A stretch of 64,000 nucleotides of DNA from Micromonospora coerulea (GCF_016598485.1 NZ_JAEMUW010000015.1:124001-188000); one strand, 5' to 3'; shown: positions 51,295 to 60,173, counted from the stretch's first letter. Notes: generated from the letters alone by a model not told the origin. Numbers and translations are program-made.

Positions 51295-53094
51295 ATGACT
51301 ACTCCCGAATCGGACGGCGGGGCCGGCGCCGCGCCCGACCGGGGCGTACGGCGGATGCCCGGCTGGTCGATCGACCTCGTGGCCGTGCTCAGCTTCGTGC
51401 TGCTGGCGTTCTGGGTCACCGCCCGGTTCTGGGTGAATCCCGGCGACGGGGTTCGCGACAACCCTTCCGATCAGGCGCAGTTCCAGTGGATGATGGCGCA
51501 CGGTGCGCGAGTGGTGACAGATTTCGCCTATCCATTCACCTCGGACCGGATGAATGTCCCCGACGGTGTCAACCTCATGGCGAACACGTCCGTATTATCC
51601 GTTTCGCTACCAATGACGCCCGTCACCGTTTTCTTCGGCCCGCGCGCGGCCTTCCTGCTCTTTCTCACCGGCGGGCTGATCGCCACCGCCGTGGCCTGGT
51701 ACTTCGTCCTGTCCCGGGTGCTGCTCCGGGCCCGCGGACCGGCCTGGCTCGGGGCCGGCTTCTGCGCCTTCGCGCCGGCGATGGTGTCGCACGCCAACGC
51801 GCACCCCAACATCGTCTCGCAGTTCGTGGTGCCGCTGATCGTCTGGCGCACACTGCGGCTGGCCGAGCCGGGGCGCTGGCTGCGCAACGGTGTCCTGCTC
51901 GGGCTGGTGATCGTCTGGCAGGCGTTCATCAACCTGGAGATCCTGCTGATGACGGCGATCGGGATCGGCGTGGTCGTCTGCGCCCTGGCGCTCGGCCGGC
52001 CCGAGCTGCGGCGGCGGGTCCGACCCTTCGCCGCCGGGCTGGGCGTCGCCGCCGCCGTCGCCGGGGTGCTGCTCGCGTATCCGCTGTACGTGCAGTTCTT
52101 CGGGCCGGGGGCGTACCAGGGACTCTCGCCGCTGATCCGTGGCTACTCCACCGACCTCGCCTCGTTCGTCGCCTGGTCGGGTGAGTCGGTCGCCGGTGAC
52201 CCGCGCAGCAGCGCGCGGTTGGCCAAGAACGCCACCGAGGAGAACGCCTTCTTCGGCTGGCCGCTGGTCGTACTGGTGATCGCCCTGGTCTGGTGGCTGC
52301 GCCACAACGCCGTCGTGCTGGGGCTGGCCGCGGTCGGCCTGCTCTTCGCGCTCTTCTCCCTCGGCCGTGAGATCCGCTTCGACGGGCGGGACACCGGTTT
52401 CCCCGGCCCGTGGGCGGCGCTGGAGAATCTGCCGATCCTGCACTCGGTGGTGCCGACCCGATGGTCGCTCGCGCTGACCCCGATCATCGGGGTGCTGCTG
52501 GCGCTCGGCGCCGACGGGGCCCGGCGGCTGGCCCGGCGCCACCCGGACGCCCGTCCGCGGATCCGGTTCGTCACCGCCACCGTGCTGGCCATGGCGCTGG
52601 TGCCGATCCTGCCGACCCCGCTGCCCTCGGTACGCCTCGATCCCATCCCGGAGTTCGTCACCTCCGGCGCCTGGCGGCCGTACGTGGCCGGCGGGCACAG
52701 CATCGTCACCCTCCCGCTGCCGGACACCACCTACGCCGACCCGCTGCGCTGGTCCGCCGAGACCGGGCTGGAGATGCCGCTCGCGCGGGGCTACTTCCTC
52801 TACCCGGACACCCGGCCCGGCGCGGGCCGGATCGCGCTCTTCACCGCCCCGCCCCGCCCCACCAGCAGCTTCTTCGACCTGATCCGGCGCACCGACGCGG
52901 TGCCGCCGATCACCCCGCAGGACCGGGTGGCCGCGGTGGACGACCTGCGGTACTGGCGGGCGGGCGCGGTGCTCCTCGATCCGCACTGCCCGCAGGCCGA
53001 CGCGTTGCGCCGCGGGATGACCGAGCTGACCGGGATCGATCCGGTGCGCACCGGCGGGGTGTGGCTCTGGGACGTCCGCCCGCTGGTCGACTGA
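51295..53094 (+). CDS. Multi-pass membrane protein, GT-C glycosyltransferase-like
   Basis: 599-aa membrane protein with about 11-12 helices and a large C-terminal soluble domain (about residues 440-599). The first external loop holds NPGDGVRDNPSDQAQFQWMM, with acidic residues in the place used for catalysis by GT-C enzymes, and the layout resembles polyprenol-phosphate sugar-dependent glycosyltransferases. No precise family is recognised. It would use a lipid-linked sugar made by a GT2 enzyme such as the one at 45287. Start set by the near-leaderless promoter. Confidence 0.72.
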   Translation: MTTPESDGGAGAAPDRGVRRMPGWSIDLVAVLSFVLLAFWVTARFWVNPGDGVRDNPSDQAQFQWMMAHGARVVTDFAYPFTSDRMNVPDGVNLMANTSVLSVSLPMTPVTVFFGPRAAFLLFLTGGLIATAVAWYFVLSRVLLRARGPAWLGAGFCAFAPAMVSHANAHPNIVSQFVVPLIVWRTLRLAEPGRWLRNGVLLGLVIVWQAFINLEILLMTAIGIGVVVCALALGRPELRRRVRPFAAGLGVAAAVAGVLLAYPLYVQFFGPGAYQGLSPLIRGYSTDLASFVAWSGESVAGDPRSSARLAKNATEENAFFGWPLVVLVIALVWWLRHNAVVLGLAAVGLLFALFSLGREIRFDGRDTGFPGPWAALENLPILHSVVPTRWSLALTPIIGVLLALGADGARRLARRHPDARPRIRFVTATVLAMALVPILPTPLPSVRLDPIPEFVTSGAWRPYVAGGHSIVTLPLPDTTYADPLRWSAETGLEMPLARGYFLYPDTRPGAGRIALFTAPPRPTSSFFDLIRRTDAVPPITPQDRVAAVDDLRYWRAGAVLLDPHCPQADALRRGMTELTGIDPVRTGGVWLWDVRPLVD

Positions 53095-53103
53095 GCGGCT
53101 GGG

Positions 53104-53898
53104 TCAGGAGAACCGGACGCAGCAGCCCTGGCAGATCTTCGGCCGGGGCAGCGTGAAGGCCAGGCAGCAGGTCCGCCGCTGGACGGTCGGCTCGCCGGCC
53201 GGGCCGGGCACCAGCTCGACCAGGTCAGCCAGGTCGAGCGCGTCCAGCACCGTTTCGATGTTGCGGGTCGACGAGCCGGGCAGCGTGTCGGCGGCCCGCA
53301 GGAGGCCGTGCGCGATGCCGGAGGCGGCTGAGCCGAGCAGCGTACGGGTGCCGATCCGGACCTCGGCCTGGATCGCCGCGACCATCGGGGCGAGGTGGGC
53401 GTCGAGCAGCGAGGCGCGCAGCGCGCCGAGCAGCTCGGCCTCGTCGGCGACCACCCGGACGTCCGGCGCGCCGGTCAGCGCCAGCGGGTCGCCGGGCAGC
53501 ACCGCGACCGTGGTCGAGCGGCGCAGGCCGAGGGTGATCAGGGGGCGGTGGTCCTCGAAGTGGACCAGGACGTCGGCCGGGTCGAGCAGCGGCACCCGCC
53601 GGGCCGAGGCCCAACCGAGCACCGCCGGCAGCGCCACCCAGTAGCTGTACGACTTCCAGGCCAGCGCGGCGCAGGCGTGCGGGGTGCCGCCCCAGCGCGC
53701 CGTCGCGGCGCGCAGGAACTCGGGGAGCAGCGTCCCGTCGATCAGTCGGGTGGCCGGGGTCCAGCGCGCCTCGTCGGAGGTCACCAGCAGGCCCGGTGCG
53801 AGCCCGGGCAGGTCGTCGGTGCCGAACATGGCGCGCAGGGTCGCGGTCACCGGGGCGAGCGGCGTGGCGACGTCCCGCCTCGGCATCACCGCTGTCAC
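53104..53898 (-). CDS. FhuF-like [2Fe-2S] ferric-siderophore reductase
   Basis: 264-aa protein with the FhuF C-terminal cluster motif C-C-x10-C-x2-C (TCCLAFT to ICQGCC). FhuF proteins reduce Fe3+ in siderophores such as ferrioxamine to release iron in the cytoplasm. GTG 53898 has AGGGGA eight bases upstream; the open frame to 53973 would contain the iron box and is regarded as promoter. An iron-box palindrome at the promoter predicts repression by DmdR/IdeR when iron is plentiful. No siderophore uptake gene is adjacent. Confidence 0.88.
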   Translation of the reverse strand: MTAVMPRRDVATPLAPVTATLRAMFGTDDLPGLAPGLLVTSDEARWTPATRLIDGTLLPEFLRAATARWGGTPHACAALAWKSYSYWVALPAVLGWASARRVPLLDPADVLVHFEDHRPLITLGLRRSTTVAVLPGDPLALTGAPDVRVVADEAELLGALRASLLDAHLAPMVAAIQAEVRIGTRTLLGSAASGIAHGLLRAADTLPGSSTRNIETVLDALDLADLVELVPGPAGEPTVQRRTCCLAFTLPRPKICQGCCVRFS

Positions 53899-53954
53899 CT
53901 GGTCCGTCCCCTGTCTGGTCGCCTCGCCGGTCGGTATGAGCTCGTCTCGCTGAG

Positions 53955-53970
53955 CTAAGGCTAGCCTAAC
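53955..53970 (-). promoter_or_regulatory. Iron box (DmdR/IdeR-type)
   Basis: On the minus strand the core TTAGGCTAGCCTTAG is the central palindrome of the actinobacterial iron box TTAGGTTAGGCTAACCTAA. It lies about 57 bases before the chosen FhuF start. Confidence 0.75.
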
Positions 53971-54158
53971 CACATGCTCCGGGTGGGGGGAAGCCGAGTC
54001 CGGGGGCGGATGGAGAGGTCCCGGTCACTCGCCGACCGGTCGGCGGGTTTCCGCGTACTACCCGGCGCAGGGTGGCGAAAACGCCCGGCGGGGCGGCCGA
54101 TGGCGGCGCCAGGATCGACGTACGTAGCTGAATTGTCAAGGTGAGTGTCGACTACGAG

Positions 54159-54198
54159 CCAGTTTCTGTGCACGTTCGGACACCCAACGTGAAACTGG
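54159..54198. promoter_or_regulatory. Interrupted inverted repeat upstream of XRE-deformylase gene
   Basis: CCAGTTT (54159-54165) and CACGTT (54171-54176) pair with AACGTG (54186-54191) and AAACTGG (54192-54198): 13 paired bases with a five-base bulge. It sits 25-64 bases before the start codon, where an autoregulatory operator for the encoded HTH protein would be expected. Confidence 0.5.
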
Positions 54199-54222
54199 TA
54201 CTCCCGGCCACGAGGAAGCCGA

Positions 54223-55752
54223 ATGACGACCTCACCCATCGAGCGGGCCGCCGACTCGTTCGCCGCCGAACTCGCCCGGCACCGCACCGGCCGGGGGCTG
54301 TCCAAGAAACAGCTCGCCACCCTGATGGGCTTCGACCCGTCCTACGTCAGCCACGTCGAGGGCCGCCGGCACCGCCCGACCGAGGACTTCGCCCGCCGGG
54401 CCGAGGCCGTCCTGGAGGCCAGCGGCGCGATCTGGCAGCGCTTCCGGGAGTACGACGAGCTGCGGCACGCCCGCTCCGGCGGGGGGCACCGGGAGCTGTC
54501 GGTCCCCGGCCAGTGGCTGCCCCCCGGCACCGGCCTGGTGGTCGAGCGGGAGCTGGCCACCCTGACCCACGCCGACGACGGCTACCGCTGCCAGATCCGG
54601 CGGGAGCTCTACAACGCCGGGACCGAGCCGGTCAGCCGGTACCTGGTCCGGGTCGCCGTCGACCGCTACCCCAACGACCCGGGCCGCTCCAACCGGCACC
54701 ACCGGGAGCACCCGCTCACCTTCGCCGAGCTGCAACTGCGGGCGTACCGGGACGGCGGCGGCGAGCGCGAGCCGATGCACTGGCGCGCCAAGCACGACCG
54801 GGACGCGTTCAAGGAGCTCTGGTTGCTCTTCGAGAACGCCGAGGGCCGCTTCCCGCTCTACCCCGGCGACCGGGTCACCATCGAGTACGCCTACCGGGTG
54901 GGGCGGGACAAGTGGGGGCCCTGGTTCCAGCGGGCGGTCCGCCTGCCCACCCGGCACCTGGCCGTCCGGCTGGACCTGCCGGTGGCGCTGGACCCGCAGG
55001 TCTGGGGGGTGGAGACCTCCCTGTCCGCCGAGGAGGGGCCGCTGCGTACCCAGATCCAGCGGCACGACCGGGGCGAGCGGGCAGTCTTCGACTGGTCCAC
55101 CGACGACCCGCCGCTCAACGCCCGCTACCGGCTGCAGTGGCGCTTCCGCAACCAGCCGCCGGACGCCGAGCCGGACGGGCCGGCCGCCGGCGGGCGGGTG
55201 CGGGCCAGCGACCGGATGCGCGGCATCGGGATCGCGCAGCGCGGCGACGACCTGCTCCGCCAGCCCGCCCGCCAGTTCGACCTGCCTGGGGACGACCGCG
55301 CCGCCCGGGACGTGGTCGACCGGCTCTGCGCCATGCTGGACCGCCTCGACGAGCTGCACCCGTTCAGCAAGGGGGTCGGCATCGCGGCCCCGCAGTTGGG
55401 GCTCGGCTGGGCTGCCGCCGTGGTCCGCCCGGCCGACCGGGCGGCCGAGCCGGTCGTCCTGCTCAACCCCCGGGTGGTCGACACCGCCGGAGACAACGAC
55501 GAGCAGTACGAGGGCTGCCTCTCCTTCTTCGACCACCGCGGCCTGGTGCCCCGACCGCTGCGCATCGACGTGGAGCACGCCCAGTGGGACGGCAGCCGGA
55601 TCATCACGTCCTTCGAGTACGCCATGGCCCGCCTGGTCGCGCACGAGATCGACCATCTGGAGGGGCGACTCTACGTCGACCGGATGGCGCCCGGGGTGCC
55701 GCTGGTGCCGGTCGAGGAGTACCGCGAGACGGGCAACCCCTGGCGCTACTGA
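54223..55752 (+). CDS. XRE DNA-binding domain fused to peptide deformylase
   Basis: 509-aa fusion protein. Residues about 10-66 form an XRE helix-turn-helix (RGLSKKQLATLMGFDPSYVSHVEG). A middle beta-rich domain of unknown family spans about 95-325. Residues about 335-509 are a peptide deformylase with all three active-site motifs: GVGIAAPQ (384-391), EGCLS (430-434) and HEIDH (474-478), hence metal-binding Cys and two His plus catalytic Glu. Ordinary deformylases have about 170-190 aa and no DNA-binding part. ATG 54223 has GAGGAAG upstream. Enzyme activity is likely; its link to transcription is unknown. Confidence 0.9.
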   Translation: MTTSPIERAADSFAAELARHRTGRGLSKKQLATLMGFDPSYVSHVEGRRHRPTEDFARRAEAVLEASGAIWQRFREYDELRHARSGGGHRELSVPGQWLPPGTGLVVERELATLTHADDGYRCQIRRELYNAGTEPVSRYLVRVAVDRYPNDPGRSNRHHREHPLTFAELQLRAYRDGGGEREPMHWRAKHDRDAFKELWLLFENAEGRFPLYPGDRVTIEYAYRVGRDKWGPWFQRAVRLPTRHLAVRLDLPVALDPQVWGVETSLSAEEGPLRTQIQRHDRGERAVFDWSTDDPPLNARYRLQWRFRNQPPDAEPDGPAAGGRVRASDRMRGIGIAQRGDDLLRQPARQFDLPGDDRAARDVVDRLCAMLDRLDELHPFSKGVGIAAPQLGLGWAAAVVRPADRAAEPVVLLNPRVVDTAGDNDEQYEGCLSFFDHRGLVPRPLRIDVEHAQWDGSRIITSFEYAMARLVAHEIDHLEGRLYVDRMAPGVPLVPVEEYRETGNPWRY

Positions 55753-55805
55753 CCGCTGCGGTACGCGGGCCGGTTGCCGGCCCGGCCCGCGCACGGGCGG
55801 ACGGG

Positions 55806-55847
55806 GCCGGGTCGCGTGCCCCAGGGGGCCGGGGCACGCGACCCGGC
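55806..55847. terminator. Bidirectional terminator
   Basis: Perfect 17-bp stem (GCCGGGTCGCGTGCCCC arm) with an eight-base loop between convergent genes. Confidence 0.88.
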
Positions 55848-55863
55848 TCGGGGGGAGGAAGGT

Positions 55864-56985
55864 CTACCGGGCGCCGAAGGTGTCGTACCGGATGTGCTCC
55901 GGGGGCACCTCGTCGGCGGCGAGCGCGCGCAGGGTGGCCCGGACCATGGGGGTCGAGCCGGAGACGTAGCAGTCGTGCGTCGTCCAGGGTCCGTACCGGG
56001 TGACCACCTCGGAGATGTCGCCCAGCTCGCCGTCGAAGTTCGGATCCTCGCTGCAGGCCGGCGTCACCGACAGCCACGGGTGCGCGCTGACCAGCTTCTC
56101 CAGGCCCGCCAGGCCGTAGAGCTCCTCCCGGCGGCGGGCGCCGTAGAAGACGTGCACCCAGCGGGTCCGGTTGATGCCGGTCAGCTCCTCCACCAGCGCC
56201 TTGATCGGGGCGAGCCCGACCCCGCCGGCGACGCAGATGATGTCCCGGGTCGACGAGTGGTCCAGGGTCATCGACCCCATCGGGGCGGCCACCCGGAGCA
56301 GGTCGCCCGGCTTCGTCCGGCGGACCAGCGCCCCCGACAGCCAGCCCGCCTCCCCGGCCGGCGTACGCACGTGGAACTCCAGCACGTTGTCCTCGTTCGG
56401 GGCGTTCGCCACCGAGTACGTCCGCCACACCCGCGGGTGGTAGCGGGGCGCCTCGACGCTGACGTACTGGCCGGCCTTCCAGGACAGCGGGTGCTGGAGG
56501 GCGCGGACGGTCAGCACGGCGGTGTCCGGGCCGTGCCGCTCGTGGGTGAGCACCTCGGCGTGCCAGAACGGCGGGTTCTCGTCCGCCGCCGCCCCGGCGA
56601 GCATCTTCTCGTAGATGCTCGCGTACGCCTCCCGCCAGGCCTGGTCGTACTCGAGGTTCCACCCGTCGCCGGCGGTGCTGCGCAGCGCGTCCAGCAGCGC
56701 GACGCCCATGGTCTCGTAGTGCGTGGCGTCGACGTGGTACTTGCGGTGGTCCCGGCCCAGCGCGCGCAGGTACTCGTCGAAGCTCTCCGGGTCGCCGACG
56801 GTCTGGGTGGCGGTGGCGATCGCCTCCAGGATCCGGTCGCCCTGCCCGCTCATCTGGACCGGGAAGAGCTTGCGCAGCTCGGGATCGAGCAGGAAGAGCC
56901 GGGCGTAGAAGTGGCCGCTGAGCCGTTCCCGGTCCTCCTCGACGAGGGTCCAGCTCTCCTTCAGCAGCCGCGCGAAGTTCTCCAC
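55864..56985 (-). CDS. Flavohemoglobin-like NO dioxygenase
   Basis: 373-aa fusion of a globin (about residues 1-135, proximal His in GRDHRKYHV) and a ferredoxin-reductase-like FAD/NAD(P)H module (about 145-373; FAD motif RTYSVAN, NAD-binding VAGGVGLAPIKALVEEL, end YDTFGAR). It converts NO to nitrate using O2 and NAD(P)H, or serves as a general oxidoreductase. The FAD motif RTYS and the length of about 370 rather than 395-400 are typical of actinobacterial members. GTG 56985 has AAGGAGGG upstream. A perfect 23-base palindrome lies about 66 bases before the start. Confidence 0.93.
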   Translation of the reverse strand: MENFARLLKESWTLVEEDRERLSGHFYARLFLLDPELRKLFPVQMSGQGDRILEAIATATQTVGDPESFDEYLRALGRDHRKYHVDATHYETMGVALLDALRSTAGDGWNLEYDQAWREAYASIYEKMLAGAAADENPPFWHAEVLTHERHGPDTAVLTVRALQHPLSWKAGQYVSVEAPRYHPRVWRTYSVANAPNEDNVLEFHVRTPAGEAGWLSGALVRRTKPGDLLRVAAPMGSMTLDHSSTRDIICVAGGVGLAPIKALVEELTGINRTRWVHVFYGARRREELYGLAGLEKLVSAHPWLSVTPACSEDPNFDGELGDISEVVTRYGPWTTHDCYVSGSTPMVRATLRALAADEVPPEHIRYDTFGAR

Positions 56986-57050
56986 GGGGGCACCCTCCTT
57001 CTCCTGACGGCGGATCGGGCCCCCACAGAATCTCCACGGAGGGTGCCTAC

Positions 57051-57073
57051 CGGTCGCACAGAATGTGCGACCG
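57051..57073. promoter_or_regulatory. Perfect palindrome between flavohemoglobin and CPBP genes
   Basis: Nine-base arms CGGTCGCAC and GTGCGACCG separated by AGAAT. Position (-66 to -88 of the flavohemoglobin start, in a divergent gap) suits an operator for an NO- or stress-responsive regulator. It does not match the NsrR sites I know. Confidence 0.55.
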
Positions 57074-57131
57074 CCTCATACCGTCCCGGCGGGCGGTGCC
57101 GAGCGGCCCCGGCGTGCGGCACAGTGGTCCG

Positions 57132-57905
57132 GTGACGGTTGACGAGCTCACCCGCCCGGTGTCCCGCCGGACCCTGGGCACCGAGACGCTGCTGGTGCTC
57201 GGGCTCTCCCTGGGCCAGTCGGCGATCTACGCGATCGTGTCGCTGCTGGCCAAGCTGACCGCTGCCGGCGGGCTCTCGAAGCAGACCGCCGCGCTGAACA
57301 CCTCCCAGTCGGCGCGGCCGTACCTCGACCTGACGTACCAGCTGGTCGGGATCTTCTTCGCGCTGCTGCCGGTGCTGCTCGCCGTACACCTGCTGGCCCG
57401 CGACCCCGGCGACCCGGCGCGGACCCTCGGGCTGGACCTGCGCCGGCCCGGGTCGGACCTGGCCCGCGGCGCCGGCCTGGCAGCGCTGATCGGCCTGCCC
57501 GGACTGGCGCTGTTCTGGGTGGCGGCGCAGCTCGGCGTCAACGCCACGCTGGTGCCGGCCGCGCTGCCGCACCTGTGGTGGGCGGTGCCGGTGCTGATCC
57601 TCGCCGCGGTGCAGAACGCCGTGCTGGAGGAGGTGATCGTGGTCGGCTACCTGGTCACCCGGCTGTGGCAGCTGCGCTGGCGGCTCCCGGCGGTGATCGC
57701 GGCGAGCGCGTTGCTCCGCGGCTCGTACCACCTCTACCAGGGCTTCGGCGCGTTCCTCGGCAACGCGGTGATGGGCGTCGTGTTCAGCCTGGTCTTCCTG
57801 CGTACCCGCCGGGTGGCGCCACTGATCGTGGCGCACACCCTGCTGGACGTGGTCGCCTTCGTCGGCTACGCGCTGCTGCCGAAGGACTGGTTCAGCTGGC
57901 TCTGA
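57132..57905 (+). CDS. CPBP-family intramembrane metalloprotease
   Basis: 257-aa membrane protein with about six to seven helices and the CPBP (Abi/CAAX-like) motifs: AVLEEVIVVGY (the EE pair), SYHLYQGFGAFLGN (first metal His) and LIVAHTLLDVVAF (second His). Predicted to cleave membrane substrates; such proteins are also linked to bacteriocin immunity. GTG 57132 is preferred to an in-frame ATG at 57063, which falls inside the upstream palindrome. It overlaps the convergent EcsC-like gene by 14 bases. Confidence 0.88.
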   Translation: MTVDELTRPVSRRTLGTETLLVLGLSLGQSAIYAIVSLLAKLTAAGGLSKQTAALNTSQSARPYLDLTYQLVGIFFALLPVLLAVHLLARDPGDPARTLGLDLRRPGSDLARGAGLAALIGLPGLALFWVAAQLGVNATLVPAALPHLWWAVPVLILAAVQNAVLEEVIVVGYLVTRLWQLRWRLPAVIAASALLRGSYHLYQGFGAFLGNAVMGVVFSLVFLRTRRVAPLIVAHTLLDVVAFVGYALLPKDWFSWL

Positions 57906-59835
57906 CCCGCGCCGGCCGGTAGGCGCCGATCGCCCGGGCGGCCAGCCGCTCGGCGGCCGCCGCGTCACCCGCCGCCGCGGCGAGCGGCGCCGCCCCCGGC
58001 AGCAGCCGCGACGCCAGCCGCAGGGCCAGCCAGCCGCCCGCCTGTGCGGCCAGCGGGGTGGCCAGCCGCCAGGCGGCCTCGGCGGCGCGCGGCCACGCGC
58101 CCTCGCCCGGCCCGTCGGCCGCCCGGGCCGCCGCGAGCGCCGCCCGAGCGGTGTCGGCGTCCGGGTGGACCTGGGTGAGCACCAGCAGTTCCACCGCCCG
58201 ATCCGGATGCGCCGGGTCGTGGTCGTACGCCGCCGCCAGGTGCAGCACCAGGTTGGCCTGAGTCCAGAGCACCGCGGCCAGCTCGGCGACCGGCGCGAAG
58301 AGCCCGGCCCCCGCCGCGACCGCGCCACCGGTCCCGGCCAGCCGGACGAACCGCCGGGTGGCCAGCCGGGCGAGGCCGTCCGCGTCGGCGTCCGGATACG
58401 CCCCCCGCACCCGCCCGGCCCACTCTCCGGCGCGCGGCCCGAGCGCGTCGACCGCCGCCAGGGCCAGCAGCTCCGGCGCGAACGCCGGGTGGTCGAGGAC
58501 GCGCGCGGTGATCGCCCGCCAGGCCACCCCGGCGGTACGCCCCGACGCCGGCTTAGCCGACGGCCGTGCGACAACCGCCGCCGCAACACGGTCGGCAGGG
58601 CTCTCTGCGATCGGTGGAGAGGCCGCCTCCGTCGCCGGGGCGGCCCGCTTCGGCGCCGCGGCTGCCGTGCCGGCCGTGCGCTCGGCGGTCGCCCTGCTCC
58701 TGGCTGCGGTCGAGTCCCCGGCCTCGACGTGTCCCTGGTCACCGGCGCCCGCGGAGGCCTCCGCCGCCGGCCTTCTCGCGGCCGTCGGCGCCGCCGGGGC
58801 AGCCGTCGTCGGGCTCTCCTGCGCGGTGGAGTTGGCCTGCGCTGTGGCGGTGGTCTTGGTCGCCGGGCTCGACTGCTCCGTGGTGGTGGCCTTGTTCGCC
58901 GGGCTCGACTGGTCCGTGGGGTCGGCCTTCGCCGGGTTCGCCGTTGCTCCGGGGCCGGCCTTCCGCGCGGTGCCCGTCTTCTTCGCGGGCGCGGCCTTCT
59001 TCGCCGGGCCCGCCTTCGTCGCGGACGTTGCCCTCTTCGCCGGGCCCGCCTTCGCCGCCGGCGCTGACTTCTTCCCATCCGACATCTGCTCTGCTGGGCC
59101 CGCCTGCTTCGCCGGAGCGCGGCGCGTCCGCTTCCGGGGCTCCTCGTCCGTCCTCGGCTCCGGCGTCGCCGGGTCCGGCCGGTCGGCGACCGGCTTCGCC
59201 CGTCGGGCGGCGGAAACCGGCCGGGCGGTGGCCGCGGTCCCCTCGTCGTCAGCGTCGGTGGTCGGGGTGGCCGCGACCACCGACTCCCGTGCGGCGGCAA
59301 CCGGTGTGACCGGGGTCACCCCGTCTCCGGCGGCGAGCGTCGGTCCGGGTGGGGTCCCCTCGCCCGCTGCGGCGGGCGCCGATCCGGCCGACCTCGCCTC
59401 GCTCCCGTCGGCGGCGGGCGTCGGGTCGGCCGGTTTCGCGCCGCTCTCGGCGGCAGCGGACGCCGATCCGGCCGGTCTCGCCTTGCTCTCGTCTATGGCG
59501 GGCGTGGGATCGGCCTGAGTCGCGAGACGGGGCCGGGGCGCGGCCGAGCCGGGCGGGGCGGCGTCATCCTCCGCTGGGCGCGCCTCACCCGCCGGCTGGC
59601 GCGGGGCATGCGGCACGGCCCGCGCCGGGTCGGGCGGCTGGAAGAGCACGGCTGGCGCGGGCCTGGCTCGGCGCGCCGGGGGCTGCGGCCCGCTCGCCGC
59701 CTCGGGCCGTCGCGCCGGCGGCGCCGGCGTCTCGGGCGTCGGCGGCGGGGCGAAGGTCGGCTTCGGGGATCGGCTCCGTCGGGCACCGCTGGCGGGCTCG
59801 CGGCGGGGCGGATCGCTCGGCGGCTGCTCCTGCAT
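57892..59835 (-). CDS. EcsC-like protein with histone-H1-like disordered N-terminus
   Basis: 647-aa protein. The first 420 residues are low-complexity Ala/Pro/Thr/Lys sequence; the block around residues 225-310 repeats PAKKAxPAKK- and TARKAGP-type units like histone H1 tails. The last 215 residues form a helical domain resembling EcsC-family proteins (ELAAVLWTQANLVLHLAAAYDHDP, RAVELLVL, AERLAARAIGAYRP). EcsC proteins are of uncertain, membrane-associated function. Fusion to a DNA-binding-like tail is unusual. ATG 59835 starts the disordered part; no ribosome site is obvious. Confidence 0.72.
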   Translation of the reverse strand: MQEQPPSDPPRREPASGARRSRSPKPTFAPPPTPETPAPPARRPEAASGPQPPARRARPAPAVLFQPPDPARAVPHAPRQPAGEARPAEDDAAPPGSAAPRPRLATQADPTPAIDESKARPAGSASAAAESGAKPADPTPAADGSEARSAGSAPAAAGEGTPPGPTLAAGDGVTPVTPVAAARESVVAATPTTDADDEGTAATARPVSAARRAKPVADRPDPATPEPRTDEEPRKRTRRAPAKQAGPAEQMSDGKKSAPAAKAGPAKRATSATKAGPAKKAAPAKKTGTARKAGPGATANPAKADPTDQSSPANKATTTEQSSPATKTTATAQANSTAQESPTTAAPAAPTAARRPAAEASAGAGDQGHVEAGDSTAARSRATAERTAGTAAAAPKRAAPATEAASPPIAESPADRVAAAVVARPSAKPASGRTAGVAWRAITARVLDHPAFAPELLALAAVDALGPRAGEWAGRVRGAYPDADADGLARLATRRFVRLAGTGGAVAAGAGLFAPVAELAAVLWTQANLVLHLAAAYDHDPAHPDRAVELLVLTQVHPDADTARAALAAARAADGPGEGAWPRAAEAAWRLATPLAAQAGGWLALRLASRLLPGAAPLAAAAGDAAAAERLAARAIGAYRPARVRAS

Positions 59836-59969
59836 ATCGATGGAGCGTAGACCCGAGCGTGACCTCGCACACGTCGGAAACGCGGGGCCGCGGGCTCCGC
59901 CGGGTAGTCGCTTTGCTGCGGGTGGGTGCGGACCTGTATCCTCGGGCGCGGTGGTCTGCGGGCCACCAG

Positions 59970-60060
59970 GGAGACTTCGCCTAGTCTGGTCTATGGCGCC
60001 GCACTGCTAATGCGGTTGGGGTCTTAAAGCCCCTCCCGGGTTCGAATCCCGGAGTCTCCG
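59970..60060 (+). tRNA. tRNA-Ser(GCT)
   Basis: 91-base class II tRNA. Acceptor stem GGAGACT/AGTCTCC, anticodon GCT (60006-60008), long variable arm, T-loop GTTCGAATC; CCA not encoded. A TATCCT hexamer about 34 bases upstream fits a -10. Confidence 0.97.
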
Positions 60061-60096
60061 CGCCAAAGCCAGGTGTGTAGACTGGCCGAGCAGCGA

Positions 60097-60169
60097 GCGC
60101 CCGTAGCTCAATGGATAGAGCATCTGACTACGGATCAGAAGGTTAGGGGTTCGAGTCCCTTCGGGCGCA
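60097..60169 (+). tRNA. tRNA-Arg(ACG)
   Basis: 73-base tRNA. Acceptor stem GCGCCCG/CGGGCGC, anticodon ACG (60130-60132) in loop CTACGGA, T-loop GTTCGAGTC; CCA not encoded. TAGACT upstream is a likely -10. The adjacent broken integrase suggests its 3' end once served as an attachment site. Confidence 0.97.
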
Positions 60170-60173
60170 CAGC

